Shown in pieces: positions 6,585-13,114 of a DNA stretch of 13,114 nucleotides. The position numbers and the translations under genes were made by a program. Below the pieces are notes generated by a model. The model saw only the letters and a program-made list of their open reading frames with translations. It had not been told where the DNA came from and ran no database searches. The number at the start of each line of letters is the position of its first letter. The stretch's first letter is position 1. Source of the DNA: JAMXLO01 sp036265005 (GTDB taxonomy: Bacteria > Pseudomonadota > Alphaproteobacteria > Acetobacterales > Acetobacteraceae); assembly GCA_036265005.1 (NCBI GenBank), contig DATAPW010000182.1, forward strand, positions 1 through 13,114, read 5' to 3'.

Positions 6585-7553
6585 ATGTTGAGCCGTCGTT
6601 CGTTACTGGTTGCCTCGATTCCCGCAGCGCTGGCAGTGCCGGCCCGCGCCCAGGCGGACAGTTTTCCGAACTTCCTCGCCGGAATGCGCGCCGAGGCGAG
6701 GCGGGCAGGGATCTCGGCCGGCACCTTGGACCGCGCGTTTGCCGGCCTGCAGCCCAACCAGAAGGTGCTGGACCGAGACCGCCACCAGCCAGAGTTCACC
6801 ATGACCTGGGCGCAGTACCGGGCGCTGCTGATCACAGACCAGCGCATCGTCAACGGCCGTGCCGCATTCCAGCAGAACCGCGGGCTGCTGGAGCGGGTGC
6901 GGGACCGGTTCGCGGTGGATCCCGGCGTCATCGTCGGCATCTGGGGCCTGGAATCCAGCTTCGGCACCGGCATGGGTGACTTTCGCGTGGTCGAGGCGCT
7001 GGCGACGCTGGCCTGGGAGGGCCGGCGCGCCAGTTTTTTCCGCGGCGAGCTGATGGCGGCGCTGCGCATCCTCGATCACGGCGACGTGACGCCGGCGCGG
7101 ATGACCGGCTCCTACGCCGGGGCGATGGGACAGCCGCAGTTCATGCCGTCCTCCTACCTGCGCTATGCGGTGGACTTCGAGGGCCATGGACGGCGCGACA
7201 TCTGGACCAGCAGGCCGGACGTCCTGGGCTCGATCGCGAACTACCTGGCGAGTTCCGGCTGGCGCGCCGGCGAGCCGTGGGGGCAGGCGGTGACGGTGCC
7301 GGCCAGTTTCGACGCTGCGTCGGCCGGGCGCGACAACAGGCGGCCGGTCGGCGACTGGCTCCGGCAAGGGGTGCGCGTGGCGGGCGGGCGCCCGTTGGCA
7401 CGGCCTGACATGCCCGCGGCGGTCCTGCTGCCGGATGGCGCCGGCGGCGACGCCTTTCTGGTCTACGCCAATTTCAGCGCAATCCGCCGCTACAACCCGT
7501 CGGACTACTACGCGCTGGTGGTTGGCCTGCTGGGCGATACGGTCACAGCGTGA
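6585..7553 (+). CDS. Lytic murein transglycosylase, MltB family
   Basis: A 322-residue exported peptidoglycan lytic transglycosylase, cleaving the MurNAc-GlcNAc bond to leave 1,6-anhydro-MurNAc. The N-terminus has SRRSLL followed by a hydrophobic stretch and an ARA cleavage site at about residue 22; the twin arginines suggest Tat export. Catalytic E123 lies in GIWGLESSFGTGMG. The family block SYAGAMGQPQFMPSSYLRYA (176-195) and DFEGHGRRDIW follow. The C-terminus ends in YNPSDYYALVVGLL, without a peptidoglycan-binding domain or lipobox, so the protein should be soluble in the periplasm. ATG 6585 is chosen because the signal peptide begins there; its Shine-Dalgarno is weak. First gene of a cell-wall block with rlpA 8 bases behind. 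Confidence 0.93.
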   Translation: MLSRRSLLVASIPAALAVPARAQADSFPNFLAGMRAEARRAGISAGTLDRAFAGLQPNQKVLDRDRHQPEFTMTWAQYRALLITDQRIVNGRAAFQQNRGLLERVRDRFAVDPGVIVGIWGLESSFGTGMGDFRVVEALATLAWEGRRASFFRGELMAALRILDHGDVTPARMTGSYAGAMGQPQFMPSSYLRYAVDFEGHGRRDIWTSRPDVLGSIANYLASSGWRAGEPWGQAVTVPASFDAASAGRDNRRPVGDWLRQGVRVAGGRPLARPDMPAAVLLPDGAGGDAFLVYANFSAIRRYNPSDYYALVVGLLGDTVTA

Positions 7554-7561
7554 CCGACTAG

Positions 7562-8449
7562 ATGGGACAGCATTTCCGGTCCGCGGTCCCCCTGGCGATG
7601 ACGGCCGCGCTGTTGCTGGCCTCCTGCCAGCACGCCCCGCCAGCCAATCCACATTACCTGCTGGGTGCACCGTACCAGGTGGGTGGCGCCTGGTACTATC
7701 CGCGCGAAAGCTACGAACGCAGCGAGACCGGCATCGCCACGGTCTACCCGTCCGGCCACGCCGACCTCACCGCGGATGGCGAGGTGTTCGACCAGACCGC
7801 CCTGGCGGCGGCGCACCAAACTCTGCAACTGCCGGCGATCGCGCGATTGACCAACCTGGAGAACGGCCGCCAGGTGGTGGTGCGGATCAACGACCGTGGG
7901 CCGGCGACGCCGCATCGGCTCATCGAGGTCACCAGGCGCACGGCGACGCTGCTTGGCTTTACCGCCGACGATGGTGTTCGAGTGCGGCTGCAGGTGTTGC
8001 CGGTGGAGAGTCACGCAGCGGTCGAAGCTGTGCCGGGTGCGCCGAAACTCGATATCGCAACGGCGCCGGTCGGCGACGTGCAGCAGAGCGACCTGCCGCC
8101 GCCCGGGAGTGCCGCGTCGGCGCAGGCGGCGCGGACGCCTGGTCTGACGCAGTCGCCGGCGACAACCAGTGCCGCGGTGAACCTCCGGCTGCCGGAGACG
8201 GTGACCCAGGCGCCGCCTGAACCCGGCAATCTGTACGTGCGCCTCAGCAGCTTCCAGAATTTCGAGTACGCCGCCATCCAGCGCGCCCGAGTCGCCGGCC
8301 TCGGCGCAAGCATCGTCAGCAGCGTCAGCGGACGCGCACCGATTTTCAGCGTGACCATCGGGCCGTTCACGACCGTGCAGCAGGCTGACGTCGTGCTGGA
8401 CCAGGTGATCCGCGCGGGAGTAACCGATGCGAGGATCGTGGTGGAATAG
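7562..8449 (+). CDS. rlpA: RlpA family septal-ring lytic transglycosylase lipoprotein
   Basis: A 295-residue lipoprotein: signal peptide with lipobox LASC (C22), a double-psi beta-barrel (RlpA) domain at about 55-146, a Pro/Ala/Thr-rich linker (about 150-220), and a C-terminal SPOR domain (about 222-294) that binds glycan strands lacking stem peptides at the septum. DPBB signatures are TADGEVFD (E74), AAAHQTLQLP (H85), RLTNLENGRQVVVRINDRGP (D111) and the following RLIEVTRRTATLLG; E74 and D111 match the residues needed for catalysis in active RlpA proteins. It likely works with the upstream transglycosylase and downstream carboxypeptidase in septal wall remodelling. ATG 7562 follows the previous stop by 8 bases, suggesting coupled translation. 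The next gene's Shine-Dalgarno overlaps its stop codon. Confidence 0.94.
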   Translation: MGQHFRSAVPLAMTAALLLASCQHAPPANPHYLLGAPYQVGGAWYYPRESYERSETGIATVYPSGHADLTADGEVFDQTALAAAHQTLQLPAIARLTNLENGRQVVVRINDRGPATPHRLIEVTRRTATLLGFTADDGVRVRLQVLPVESHAAVEAVPGAPKLDIATAPVGDVQQSDLPPPGSAASAQAARTPGLTQSPATTSAAVNLRLPETVTQAPPEPGNLYVRLSSFQNFEYAAIQRARVAGLGASIVSSVSGRAPIFSVTIGPFTTVQQADVVLDQVIRAGVTDARIVVE

Positions 8450-8462
8450 GAGTCGAGTCGTG

Positions 8463-9689
8463 ATGCTGACCCGTCGCTCTGCCCTGCTGGCATCGGCGAT
8501 CTTTGTCGCCGCTGCGATGCCTGCCAGCGCGCAGCAAAAGCACCCCGCGCCGGCGAAACCGGGCTCGCCCGGTGCGAAGAACGGCAGGAAGGACCAGCCG
8601 ACGGGCAGTCCGGCGGACACGCCGCTCGGTCAGGTCGATACCACCGCGCGCTGGGCGTTCATCCAGGATTTCTCCAGCGGCGCGGCGCTGCTGGAGAAGG
8701 ACGCCGATGTCCAGATGCCACCGTCTTCGATGACCAAGCTGATGACGATCTACCTGGTGTACGAACGCCTGAAGCAAGGCCACATGAAGCTCGACGACAC
8801 GCTGCTGGTCAGCGAACGGGCGTGGAAGATGGGCGGCTCGAAGATGTTCGTGCAGGTCGGCACGCAGGTCCCGGTAGAGGACCTGATCCGCGGCGTCATC
8901 GTCGATTCCGGCAACGACGCCTGCATCGTGTTCGCCGAGGCGATATCGGGATCCGAAGAACAGTTCGCCGAACTGATGAACCAGAAGGCGAAGGAACTCG
9001 GGCTGACCAATTCGTTCTTCAAGAATTCCACCGGGTGGCCGGATCCGGAACAGCACATGAGCTGCCGCGACATCGCCACGTTGGCGCGCCGCATCATCCG
9101 CGATTTCCCGGAGTATTATCATTACGACTCGGAGAAGACATTCAAGTACAACAACATCGAGCAGGGCAATCGCAATCCGTTGGTGCAGAAGGGCACCGCG
9201 GACGGGTTGAAGACCGGGCATACTGAAGCGGGCGGCTACGGCCTGGCGGCGAGTACCAAGCGCGGCGAGCGTCGGGTGATCCTGGTGCTCAACGGACTGG
9301 ATACGATGCACCAGCGCGCCGAGGAAGGCGAACGGCTGATGGACTGGGCGTTCGCCAACTTCGAGGACGTGACGCTGTTCACTGCGGGCGATGTGGTGGA
9401 GCGTGCGCCGGTGTGGCTGGGTACCAGTCCGACGGTGCCGCTGGTCGGCGGGCGCGACCTGATCGTGACGATGCCGCGGAACTGGCGGAAGAATGCATCG
9501 GTCAAGGTGAACTACGATTCGCCGATCCGCGCGCCGGTTGAGAAAGGCACGACACTCGGCAAGCTCATGATCGGCGGGCAGGGGGTGCCCAACATGGAGG
9601 TGCCGTTGCTGGCCGGCGCCGACGTGCCGAAGCTGAGCCTGCCGGGACGCGCGATGGCGGTGCTGTCGCACTACGTGACCGGCGGGTAG
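8463..9689 (+). CDS. D-alanyl-D-alanine carboxypeptidase (PBP5/6 type)
   Basis: A 408-residue penicillin-binding carboxypeptidase (peptidase S11) that removes the terminal D-Ala from peptidoglycan stem peptides. All three active-site motifs are present: SMTK (S89, K92), SGN (149-151) and KTG (250-252). The N-terminus has TRRSALLASAIF and an ASA cleavage site near residue 23, then a Lys/Pro/Gly-rich spacer to about 55. After the catalytic domain, residues about 303-390 fit the PBP5 C-terminal beta-domain. There is no obvious long amphipathic membrane anchor beyond LPGRAMAVLSHYV. ATG 8463 has AGGAG (8448-8452) 10 bases upstream; the adjacent GTG 8460 is an alternative. It follows rlpA by 13 bases, probably in one transcript. 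Confidence 0.95.
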   Translation: MLTRRSALLASAIFVAAAMPASAQQKHPAPAKPGSPGAKNGRKDQPTGSPADTPLGQVDTTARWAFIQDFSSGAALLEKDADVQMPPSSMTKLMTIYLVYERLKQGHMKLDDTLLVSERAWKMGGSKMFVQVGTQVPVEDLIRGVIVDSGNDACIVFAEAISGSEEQFAELMNQKAKELGLTNSFFKNSTGWPDPEQHMSCRDIATLARRIIRDFPEYYHYDSEKTFKYNNIEQGNRNPLVQKGTADGLKTGHTEAGGYGLAASTKRGERRVILVLNGLDTMHQRAEEGERLMDWAFANFEDVTLFTAGDVVERAPVWLGTSPTVPLVGGRDLIVTMPRNWRKNASVKVNYDSPIRAPVEKGTTLGKLMIGGQGVPNMEVPLLAGADVPKLSLPGRAMAVLSHYVTGG

Positions 9690-9710
9690 CGTGGGCGGCG
9701 CAGCCCACGC
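9689..9710 (+). terminator. Hairpin after the carboxypeptidase gene
   Basis: GCGTGGGC (9689-9696) and GCCCACGC (9703-9710) form a perfect 8-bp GC-rich stem with a 6-base loop; the first base of the stem is the last base of the carboxypeptidase stop codon. No T run follows, so it may attenuate rather than fully stop transcription into tmk. Confidence 0.5.
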
Positions 9711-9816
9711 GTGAGACTTGCGCACTTTCGAGCCTGGGTCTCGGTCTGCCTGCGGTTGAAATTCCTTGCTTGCTTCGCACTGCGAGGTGGCCGGCCGGCA
9801 TATGAGGACGCGCTGC

Positions 9817-10443
9817 ATGCAGCCGGGTCGATTCATCACACTTGAAGGCGGCGAGGGCGCCGGCAAATCCACCCAGGCGCGGCTGCTGGCCGACGCACTG
9901 GTGGCATTCGGCCTGCCGGTGCTGCGCACCCGCGAGCCCGGCGGTGCGCCCGGCGCAGAGATTCTGCGCGGCCTGCTGCTCGGCGGCACGGTGGAGTGGT
10001 CCACGCCGGCCGAGACATTGCTGCATTTTGCTGCCCGCGCCGAGCATGTGGAGAAGACCATTCGCCCCGCGCTGGCCGTCGGGATGTGGGTGGTATGCGA
10101 CCGGTTCACCGATTCCACCATGGCGTACCAGGGTTACGGCCAGGGCGCCGATCGCGCGATGATCGCCACGCTGACCGCCCTGGTGCCCCCGGTACCCGCC
10201 GTGACGCTGGTGCTGGATGTCAGCGAGCCTGTTGCCGTGGCGCGCCAGGTGCGGCGTGGCGCGGATGCCGATCGCTACGAGCGGCTGGACGGATCATTCC
10301 ACGCGCGCGTCAACGCGGGGTTCCGCGAGATCGCCCGCCAGGCGCCGGAACGCTGCATCCTGATCGCGGCGGATGCGGCGGAGCAAGCGGTGCACGCCGC
10401 CATCATGGCGGCGCTGCGCGACCGGCTTGCCCTGCCTGCCTGA
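9817..10443 (+). CDS. tmk: Thymidylate kinase
   Basis: A 208-residue cytoplasmic kinase converting dTMP to dTDP with ATP. It has the P-loop GGEGAGKST (11-19), TREPGG (38-43), the DRF motif (95-97) followed by TDSTMAYQGYG, and the lid region RQVRRGADADRYERLD (143-158) ahead of FHARVNAGF. The P-loop has Gly-Ala rather than a basic residue before GKS and the lid is Arg-rich, as in the E. coli-type (type II) enzyme. ATG 9817 is preferred over ATG 9802 because AGGA (9805-9808) lies 8 bases upstream and FITLEGGEGAGKST then starts near residue 6 as usual. It sits 127 bases behind the cell-wall genes. The holB gene that often follows tmk is absent. Confidence 0.96.
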   Translation: MQPGRFITLEGGEGAGKSTQARLLADALVAFGLPVLRTREPGGAPGAEILRGLLLGGTVEWSTPAETLLHFAARAEHVEKTIRPALAVGMWVVCDRFTDSTMAYQGYGQGADRAMIATLTALVPPVPAVTLVLDVSEPVAVARQVRRGADADRYERLDGSFHARVNAGFREIARQAPERCILIAADAAEQAVHAAIMAALRDRLALPA

Positions 10444-10467
10444 AGCAGGTTCGGGCCGACCGGAATC

Positions 10468-10494
10468 GATGGGTTTCGCTGCGCTCAACCCATC
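10468..10494. terminator. GATGGGTT/AACCCATC hairpin motif
   Basis: GATGGGTT (10468-10475) and AACCCATC (10487-10494) form a perfect 8-bp stem around tcgctgcgctc. It lies 25 bases after the tmk stop, so it may terminate or stabilise that transcript. A near-identical stem and loop is, from memory, scattered through intergenic DNA of many proteobacteria, so it may also be a REP-like repeat. No T tract follows. Confidence 0.5.
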
Positions 10495-10513
10495 CGATGC
10501 GGTGAAGATCAGG

Positions 10514-10639
10514 TCAGGCATCGACCGGCGAAGCGAACGTCACCTCGAGCGTGTCGCCGGCTGTATCGGTATCAAGGACAGACTCGCGAATCGCCGCAGC
10601 AATCCGTGACGCCTATGCGACGGCCGGCCGCACTGTCAT
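10514..10639 (-). pseudogene. Possible broken small ORF behind the cyclase gene
   Basis: Sixteen bases after the cyclase stop, on the same strand, an ATG at 10639 opens a 42-codon frame: MTVRPAVA, then an amber TAG (10615-10613), then 32 protein-like residues (ASRIAAAIRE...LEVTFASPVDA) and TGA. The second part has no ATG, GTG or TTG near its beginning. This may be a small gene killed by one nonsense mutation, a decayed gene tail, or chance in GC-rich DNA. No family is recognised. Confidence 0.2.
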
Positions 10640-10655
10640 CCTGGCGACACGCTGA

Positions 10656-11549
10656 TCATACCATCGCGATCGGCCGCACCGGCGACCCGGTCGCGCCGCG
10701 GAACTTCGTGGCGAGCAGGATGAAGCAGAAGCTGCCCACCCCGTCGGCCGCCAAGTCGTCCAGCGCCAGGTTCTCGATCAGGTAGACGCCGCACTCGGCC
10801 AGCGCGTGCTGGTGCACCGGCATGGAAATGCCGTGGTTCGGATTGGGCAGTACCTCCACGGCCATGTTGTCGCAGCCGATCGCCACGACGCCGCGTTCGA
10901 TCAGCCAGTGCGCACCGGGCAGGTCGATGCCGGGCTCGCCTTGCAGGTAACGCGGATTGTCGATGCCGAAATAGCGTCCCCAGCCGGTACGGATCAGAGC
11001 GATGTCGCCCGGCTCAATCGCCACGCCGGCGACTTCCTCGGCGCGGGCCAGTTCGTCGGGCGTAACGACGCGGCCGGGGTTCAGGTGTTGGCCGCCATCG
11101 CAGCCCGCAACATCCAACAGCACGCCGCGGGTGATCATCGGCGGCGCGTGCTCGATGCCCAGGCGCTCGAGCCCCCAGTCGGTGACGGTGTCGGCTGCGG
11201 ACAGGCCGTTGTACAGCCGGTCGCCTTTCGAGAAATGTCCGAGCGCGTCGATATGCGTGCCGACATGCGCGGTCATCTCGATCCGTTCGACATTGGCGCC
11301 GGCATCGTTGGTGGCGCCCATCGCACGGCGGCGCTTGATCGAATCACGCCAGGACGCCCAGATCGACAACAGGAACGGCGTTTGGTTCGGCACCATGAAC
11401 GGTGCGCCCATGCTGATCTCGTGGCTCACGTCGTAGATGCGGCCCTCGAGCACCGATCGCAGCGCGGCGAGGCGCTTCTCCACCGTCAGCAGGTTGGCTG
11501 CGCCGATCTGGTCGGTCGGGCCCCAGCGGGAATGGTCGTGCACCGTCAT
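10656..11549 (-). CDS. Cyclase family protein (metal-dependent hydrolase, kynurenine formamidase-like)
   Basis: A 297-residue cytoplasmic protein of the cyclase/arylformamidase superfamily. The metal-binding motif HVGTHIDALGH (H95, H99, D101, H105) is intact, preceded by ATNDAGANVERIEMTA and followed by the late family block VHQHALAECGVYLIENL (245-261). Members are Zn2+ or Mn2+ enzymes hydrolysing amides or cyclic amides such as N-formylkynurenine and isatin; the substrate here is unknown. No other kynurenine-pathway gene is nearby. ATG 11549 has a strong GGAGGAA Shine-Dalgarno and overlaps the methyltransferase stop by 4 bases (ATGA), so translation is probably coupled. Placement at the end of an mntH-mntR operon hints at a manganese enzyme, but this is inference. 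Confidence 0.9.
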   Translation of the reverse strand: MTVHDHSRWGPTDQIGAANLLTVEKRLAALRSVLEGRIYDVSHEISMGAPFMVPNQTPFLLSIWASWRDSIKRRRAMGATNDAGANVERIEMTAHVGTHIDALGHFSKGDRLYNGLSAADTVTDWGLERLGIEHAPPMITRGVLLDVAGCDGGQHLNPGRVVTPDELARAEEVAGVAIEPGDIALIRTGWGRYFGIDNPRYLQGEPGIDLPGAHWLIERGVVAIGCDNMAVEVLPNPNHGISMPVHQHALAECGVYLIENLALDDLAADGVGSFCFILLATKFRGATGSPVRPIAMV

Positions 11550-12451
11550 CGTTTCCTCCGAAACCAGGGCCGCGACGCCGGCGCCGGCATTTGCCGCGGC
11601 GGCAGAGTGGCGCGCGCCGTATCGAGCGCGGCCGCGCGGATCAACTCGCCGAACCGCGCCGACCGCAGCATGGTTACATTCTCCGGCACGGGATGCCAAA
11701 GCCGGGCAATCAGCGCGTCGGCGTCGCATGGCTCGCCGGGCCCGAATTCGACCAGAAACGCCCAGGCGCGGCCGGGCAGGGCAATGACGTTGAAGCCGGC
11801 CGGCGCAAAAATGCTGGCGGCGCCGGCCAGCGCATACGACACGACATGCCCGCGACCATGCGGATCGAGGTAGCCCGGATCCTCGTGCTCCACGAATTCC
11901 GGCTGGCCCGAGTTGAACAAGTACAGCGAGCCCGGACGCGACACCGCGGCAAGCTGTGTAGCGAGGGTGCGCAGCGCGGCCGGCGTGAGATGTTCGATCA
12001 CCTCGATGCAGACGCCAGCATCGAACGGCTGTTGCAGGTCGCCCAGCGTGCCGATGACATAGTTGGGATTGGCGGTGCGATGCGGCAGCGGCGGCGGATA
12101 CAGCTCAACCGCGTGGAACCGGTCGATCACCTCCGGCAGCAGCACCGCGAGCGCGTCGAGCAGCCAGCCGGTGCCGGCGCCGATATCGACAAAGTTTCGG
12201 ATCGGCACGCGGCAATACGCGATGGTCTCTGCCACGCGCAGTATCGCCGGACCGAAGCAGCGTTCCCGAGCGGCAGCCAGTTCACTGCGCCAGTAGTCAT
12301 CCGCGTAGCCGGCACCGCCGCCGGCCTCGATCTCCGCCAGGAAATCCGGATGCGCGAACAGCGAGCCGCAGGTGCTGCAGCGGAAATACGCCACGCCGTC
12401 GATGTTGCGCCAGGGCTGCGCCGAGTCTGCCTCGCAGACCGCGCAGCGCAT
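11546..12451 (-). CDS. Class I SAM-dependent methyltransferase with N-terminal zinc ribbon
   Basis: A 301-residue protein. The N-terminus has two CxxC pairs, C3/C6 and C25/C28, forming a probable zinc ribbon (residues 1-30). The Rossmann methyltransferase core follows: motif I VDIGAGTGWLLDAL (88-101), acidic end of strand 2 at E116 (AVELYP), and motif IV region CIEVIEHLTP (148-157), as in the Methyltransf_11/23-type families. The C-terminus is Pro/Arg-rich (ASRPWFRRKR). Substrate unknown; similar zinc-ribbon methyltransferases act on sugars or small molecules. Its ATG overlaps the mntR stop by one base (TGATG) and its stop overlaps the cyclase start, so it lies inside the operon. Why it is next to mntR is not clear. 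Confidence 0.85.
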   Translation of the reverse strand: MRCAVCEADSAQPWRNIDGVAYFRCSTCGSLFAHPDFLAEIEAGGGAGYADDYWRSELAAARERCFGPAILRVAETIAYCRVPIRNFVDIGAGTGWLLDALAVLLPEVIDRFHAVELYPPPLPHRTANPNYVIGTLGDLQQPFDAGVCIEVIEHLTPAALRTLATQLAAVSRPGSLYLFNSGQPEFVEHEDPGYLDPHGRGHVVSYALAGAASIFAPAGFNVIALPGRAWAFLVEFGPGEPCDADALIARLWHPVPENVTMLRSARFGELIRAAALDTARATLPPRQMPAPASRPWFRRKR

Positions 12452-12903
12452 CAGGCACGCCGGCGCAGGAAGCGTCCGAAGGCGGCGAGGCTGGTGTCCG
12501 AGACGTGGTGTTCGATCCCCTCCGCATCCTGCTCGGCCGCTTCGGCCGGAACGCCCACCGCGAGCAGCAGGTCGACCACCACCCGATGGCGGGCGCGAAC
12601 GCGTTCGGCCAGCCGTTCGCCGGCTTCGGTCAGGAACACGCCGCGATACGGCTTGGCGACCGCCAGCCCCTCGCGCTTCAGCCGGCCAATCGTCTTGATG
12701 GCGGTGGCGTGCGACACGCCGAGGCGGCGGGCGATATCGGTGGGGCGCGCTTCGCCGCCATCGGCCAGCAGGTCGGAGATCAGCTCGACGTAGTCCTCGG
12801 ACAGCGCGCTGGACTGCGCGGTGCGCGCCTTGCCGAACCGCCGCGCCTGGGTTGGCTCGGTCGGCAGGTCGCCTCGCCGCGTCGTCGGCGCCGGGCTTGC
12901 CAA
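12451..12903 (-). CDS. mntR: Manganese-responsive transcriptional regulator MntR (DtxR family)
   Basis: A 150-residue DtxR/MntR-type regulator that, with bound Mn2+, represses manganese uptake genes. A winged helix-turn-helix spans about residues 35-100: EDYVELISDLLADGGEARPTDIA, then RLGVSHATAIKTIGRLKREG and PYRGVFLTEAG. Metal-ligand candidates by family position are D37, E40, H106 (RARHRVVV), E128, E131 and H132 (DAEGIEHHVS). Length fits the E. coli-type MntR (about 155), with no SH3-like third domain. The start is TTG at 12903: AGGAG lies 5 bases upstream and the frame further upstream runs into the mntH tail. It follows the mntH stop by 19 bases, so transporter and regulator are likely co-transcribed and auto-controlled; the operator would be beyond the right edge. 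Confidence 0.94.
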   Translation of the reverse strand: MASPAPTTRRGDLPTEPTQARRFGKARTAQSSALSEDYVELISDLLADGGEARPTDIARRLGVSHATAIKTIGRLKREGLAVAKPYRGVFLTEAGERLAERVRARHRVVVDLLLAVGVPAEAAEQDAEGIEHHVSDTSLAAFGRFLRRRA

Positions 12904-12922
12904 GGCGACTCCTGTGATTTCG

Positions 12923-13114
12923 TCAGTTCGTCCCGAGAAAAGACACCGGCATGCCGGCTGTCTGCAAGAGCAGAACAAGGTTCAATGCGAGTACCACCGC
13001 GGCGGCGATGATTGCGAGCGCCAGGGTCGAACGCCGGCTGACGAAGGGGCCCAGGATGTCGCGCCGGGAGGAGAGCACCAGCAGTGCGACCATCGGCACC
13101 GGCAGGACCAGGCT
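12923..13114 (-). CDS. mntH: Nramp manganese transporter MntH, C-terminal 63 residues (cut by window edge)
   Basis: The minus strand is open from the right edge to TGA at 12923-12925. The 63 residues include a transmembrane segment (SLVLPVPMVALLVLSS), the family-typical short loop RRDILGPFVSRRS, a final hydrophobic helix (TLALAIIAAAVVLALNLVLL) and a short tail ending in FLGTN. This matches the last two helices of Nramp H+/Mn2+ symporters, where SRRDIMG-like loops are conserved. The mntR gene 19 bases downstream supports the call. The start and most of the protein lie outside the window. Confidence 0.88.
   Translation of the reverse strand, partial: SLVLPVPMVALLVLSSRRDILGPFVSRRSTLALAIIAAAVVLALNLVLLLQTAGMPVSFLGTN

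Noticed and set aside
8367..10121. 584-codon minus-strand frame
   Set aside because: Antisense to the carboxypeptidase and tmk, both of which have all their catalytic motifs; the His/Arg/Gln-rich product looks like a shadow.
10806..11873. 355-codon plus-strand frame
   Set aside because: Antisense to the cyclase and methyltransferase genes, which have intact motifs and coupled starts and stops.
11591..12793. 400-codon plus-strand frame
   Set aside because: Antisense to the methyltransferase and mntR; no recognisable domain.

Overview
The window is GC-rich, has few TTG-type starts, is densely coding on both strands, and its gene set fits an alphaproteobacterium. Acetobacteraceae or a close relative is my best guess, inferred from protein style, the mltB/rlpA/dac/tmk gene string and a repeat of a type common in alphaproteobacterial intergenic DNA. 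No rRNA, tRNA, CRISPR array, insertion sequence or phage gene is visible, and no gene-free stretch exceeds 300 bases.

Left part (1-4250): a palindromic repeat unit lies near the left edge. It is followed on the minus strand by an unusual 699-residue protein that joins a DUF429-like (RNase H-fold) domain, a phosphoribosyltransferase domain and a HAD-type phosphatase domain. Divergent from it, only 13 bases away, is a di-haem cytochrome b561. A 71-residue conserved-looking small protein (minus, TTG start) converges on the cytochrome gene with no gap. A short citrate synthase family protein follows on the plus strand.

Middle part (4250-6390): a DMT/EamA transporter (minus) and a solute-binding-fold protein without a signal peptide (plus) are divergent. 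The 200-base gap between them holds a 16-copy perfect AGGC tetranucleotide repeat and a dyad overlapping a weak promoter. A perfect 26-base palindrome containing the stop codon of the binding-fold gene separates it from a convergent gene for a small secreted protein.

Cell-wall block (6585-10443, plus): an MltB-type lytic transglycosylase, an RlpA lipoprotein with DPBB and SPOR domains, a D,D-carboxypeptidase and thymidylate kinase. The first three are tightly packed and probably co-transcribed; all three act on periplasmic peptidoglycan. Tmk follows after a hairpin. The DNA polymerase III delta-prime gene (holB) that often follows tmk is absent here; instead there is a 212-base spacer with a hairpin motif and a possible broken small ORF.

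Right part (10656-13114, minus): the 3' end of the Mn2+ transporter mntH, then mntR (TTG start), a zinc-ribbon class I methyltransferase and a metal-dependent cyclase. These are linked by a 19-base gap, a 1-base overlap and a 4-base overlap, so they probably form one operon in which two enzymes ride with manganese uptake and its regulator.

The strongest candidates for something new are the three-domain DUF429-PRTase-HAD fusion, the long AGGC repeat between the divergent transporter and binding-fold genes, and the manganese operon carrying a methyltransferase and a cyclase. No complete undescribed defence or mobile system can be shown from the sequence.
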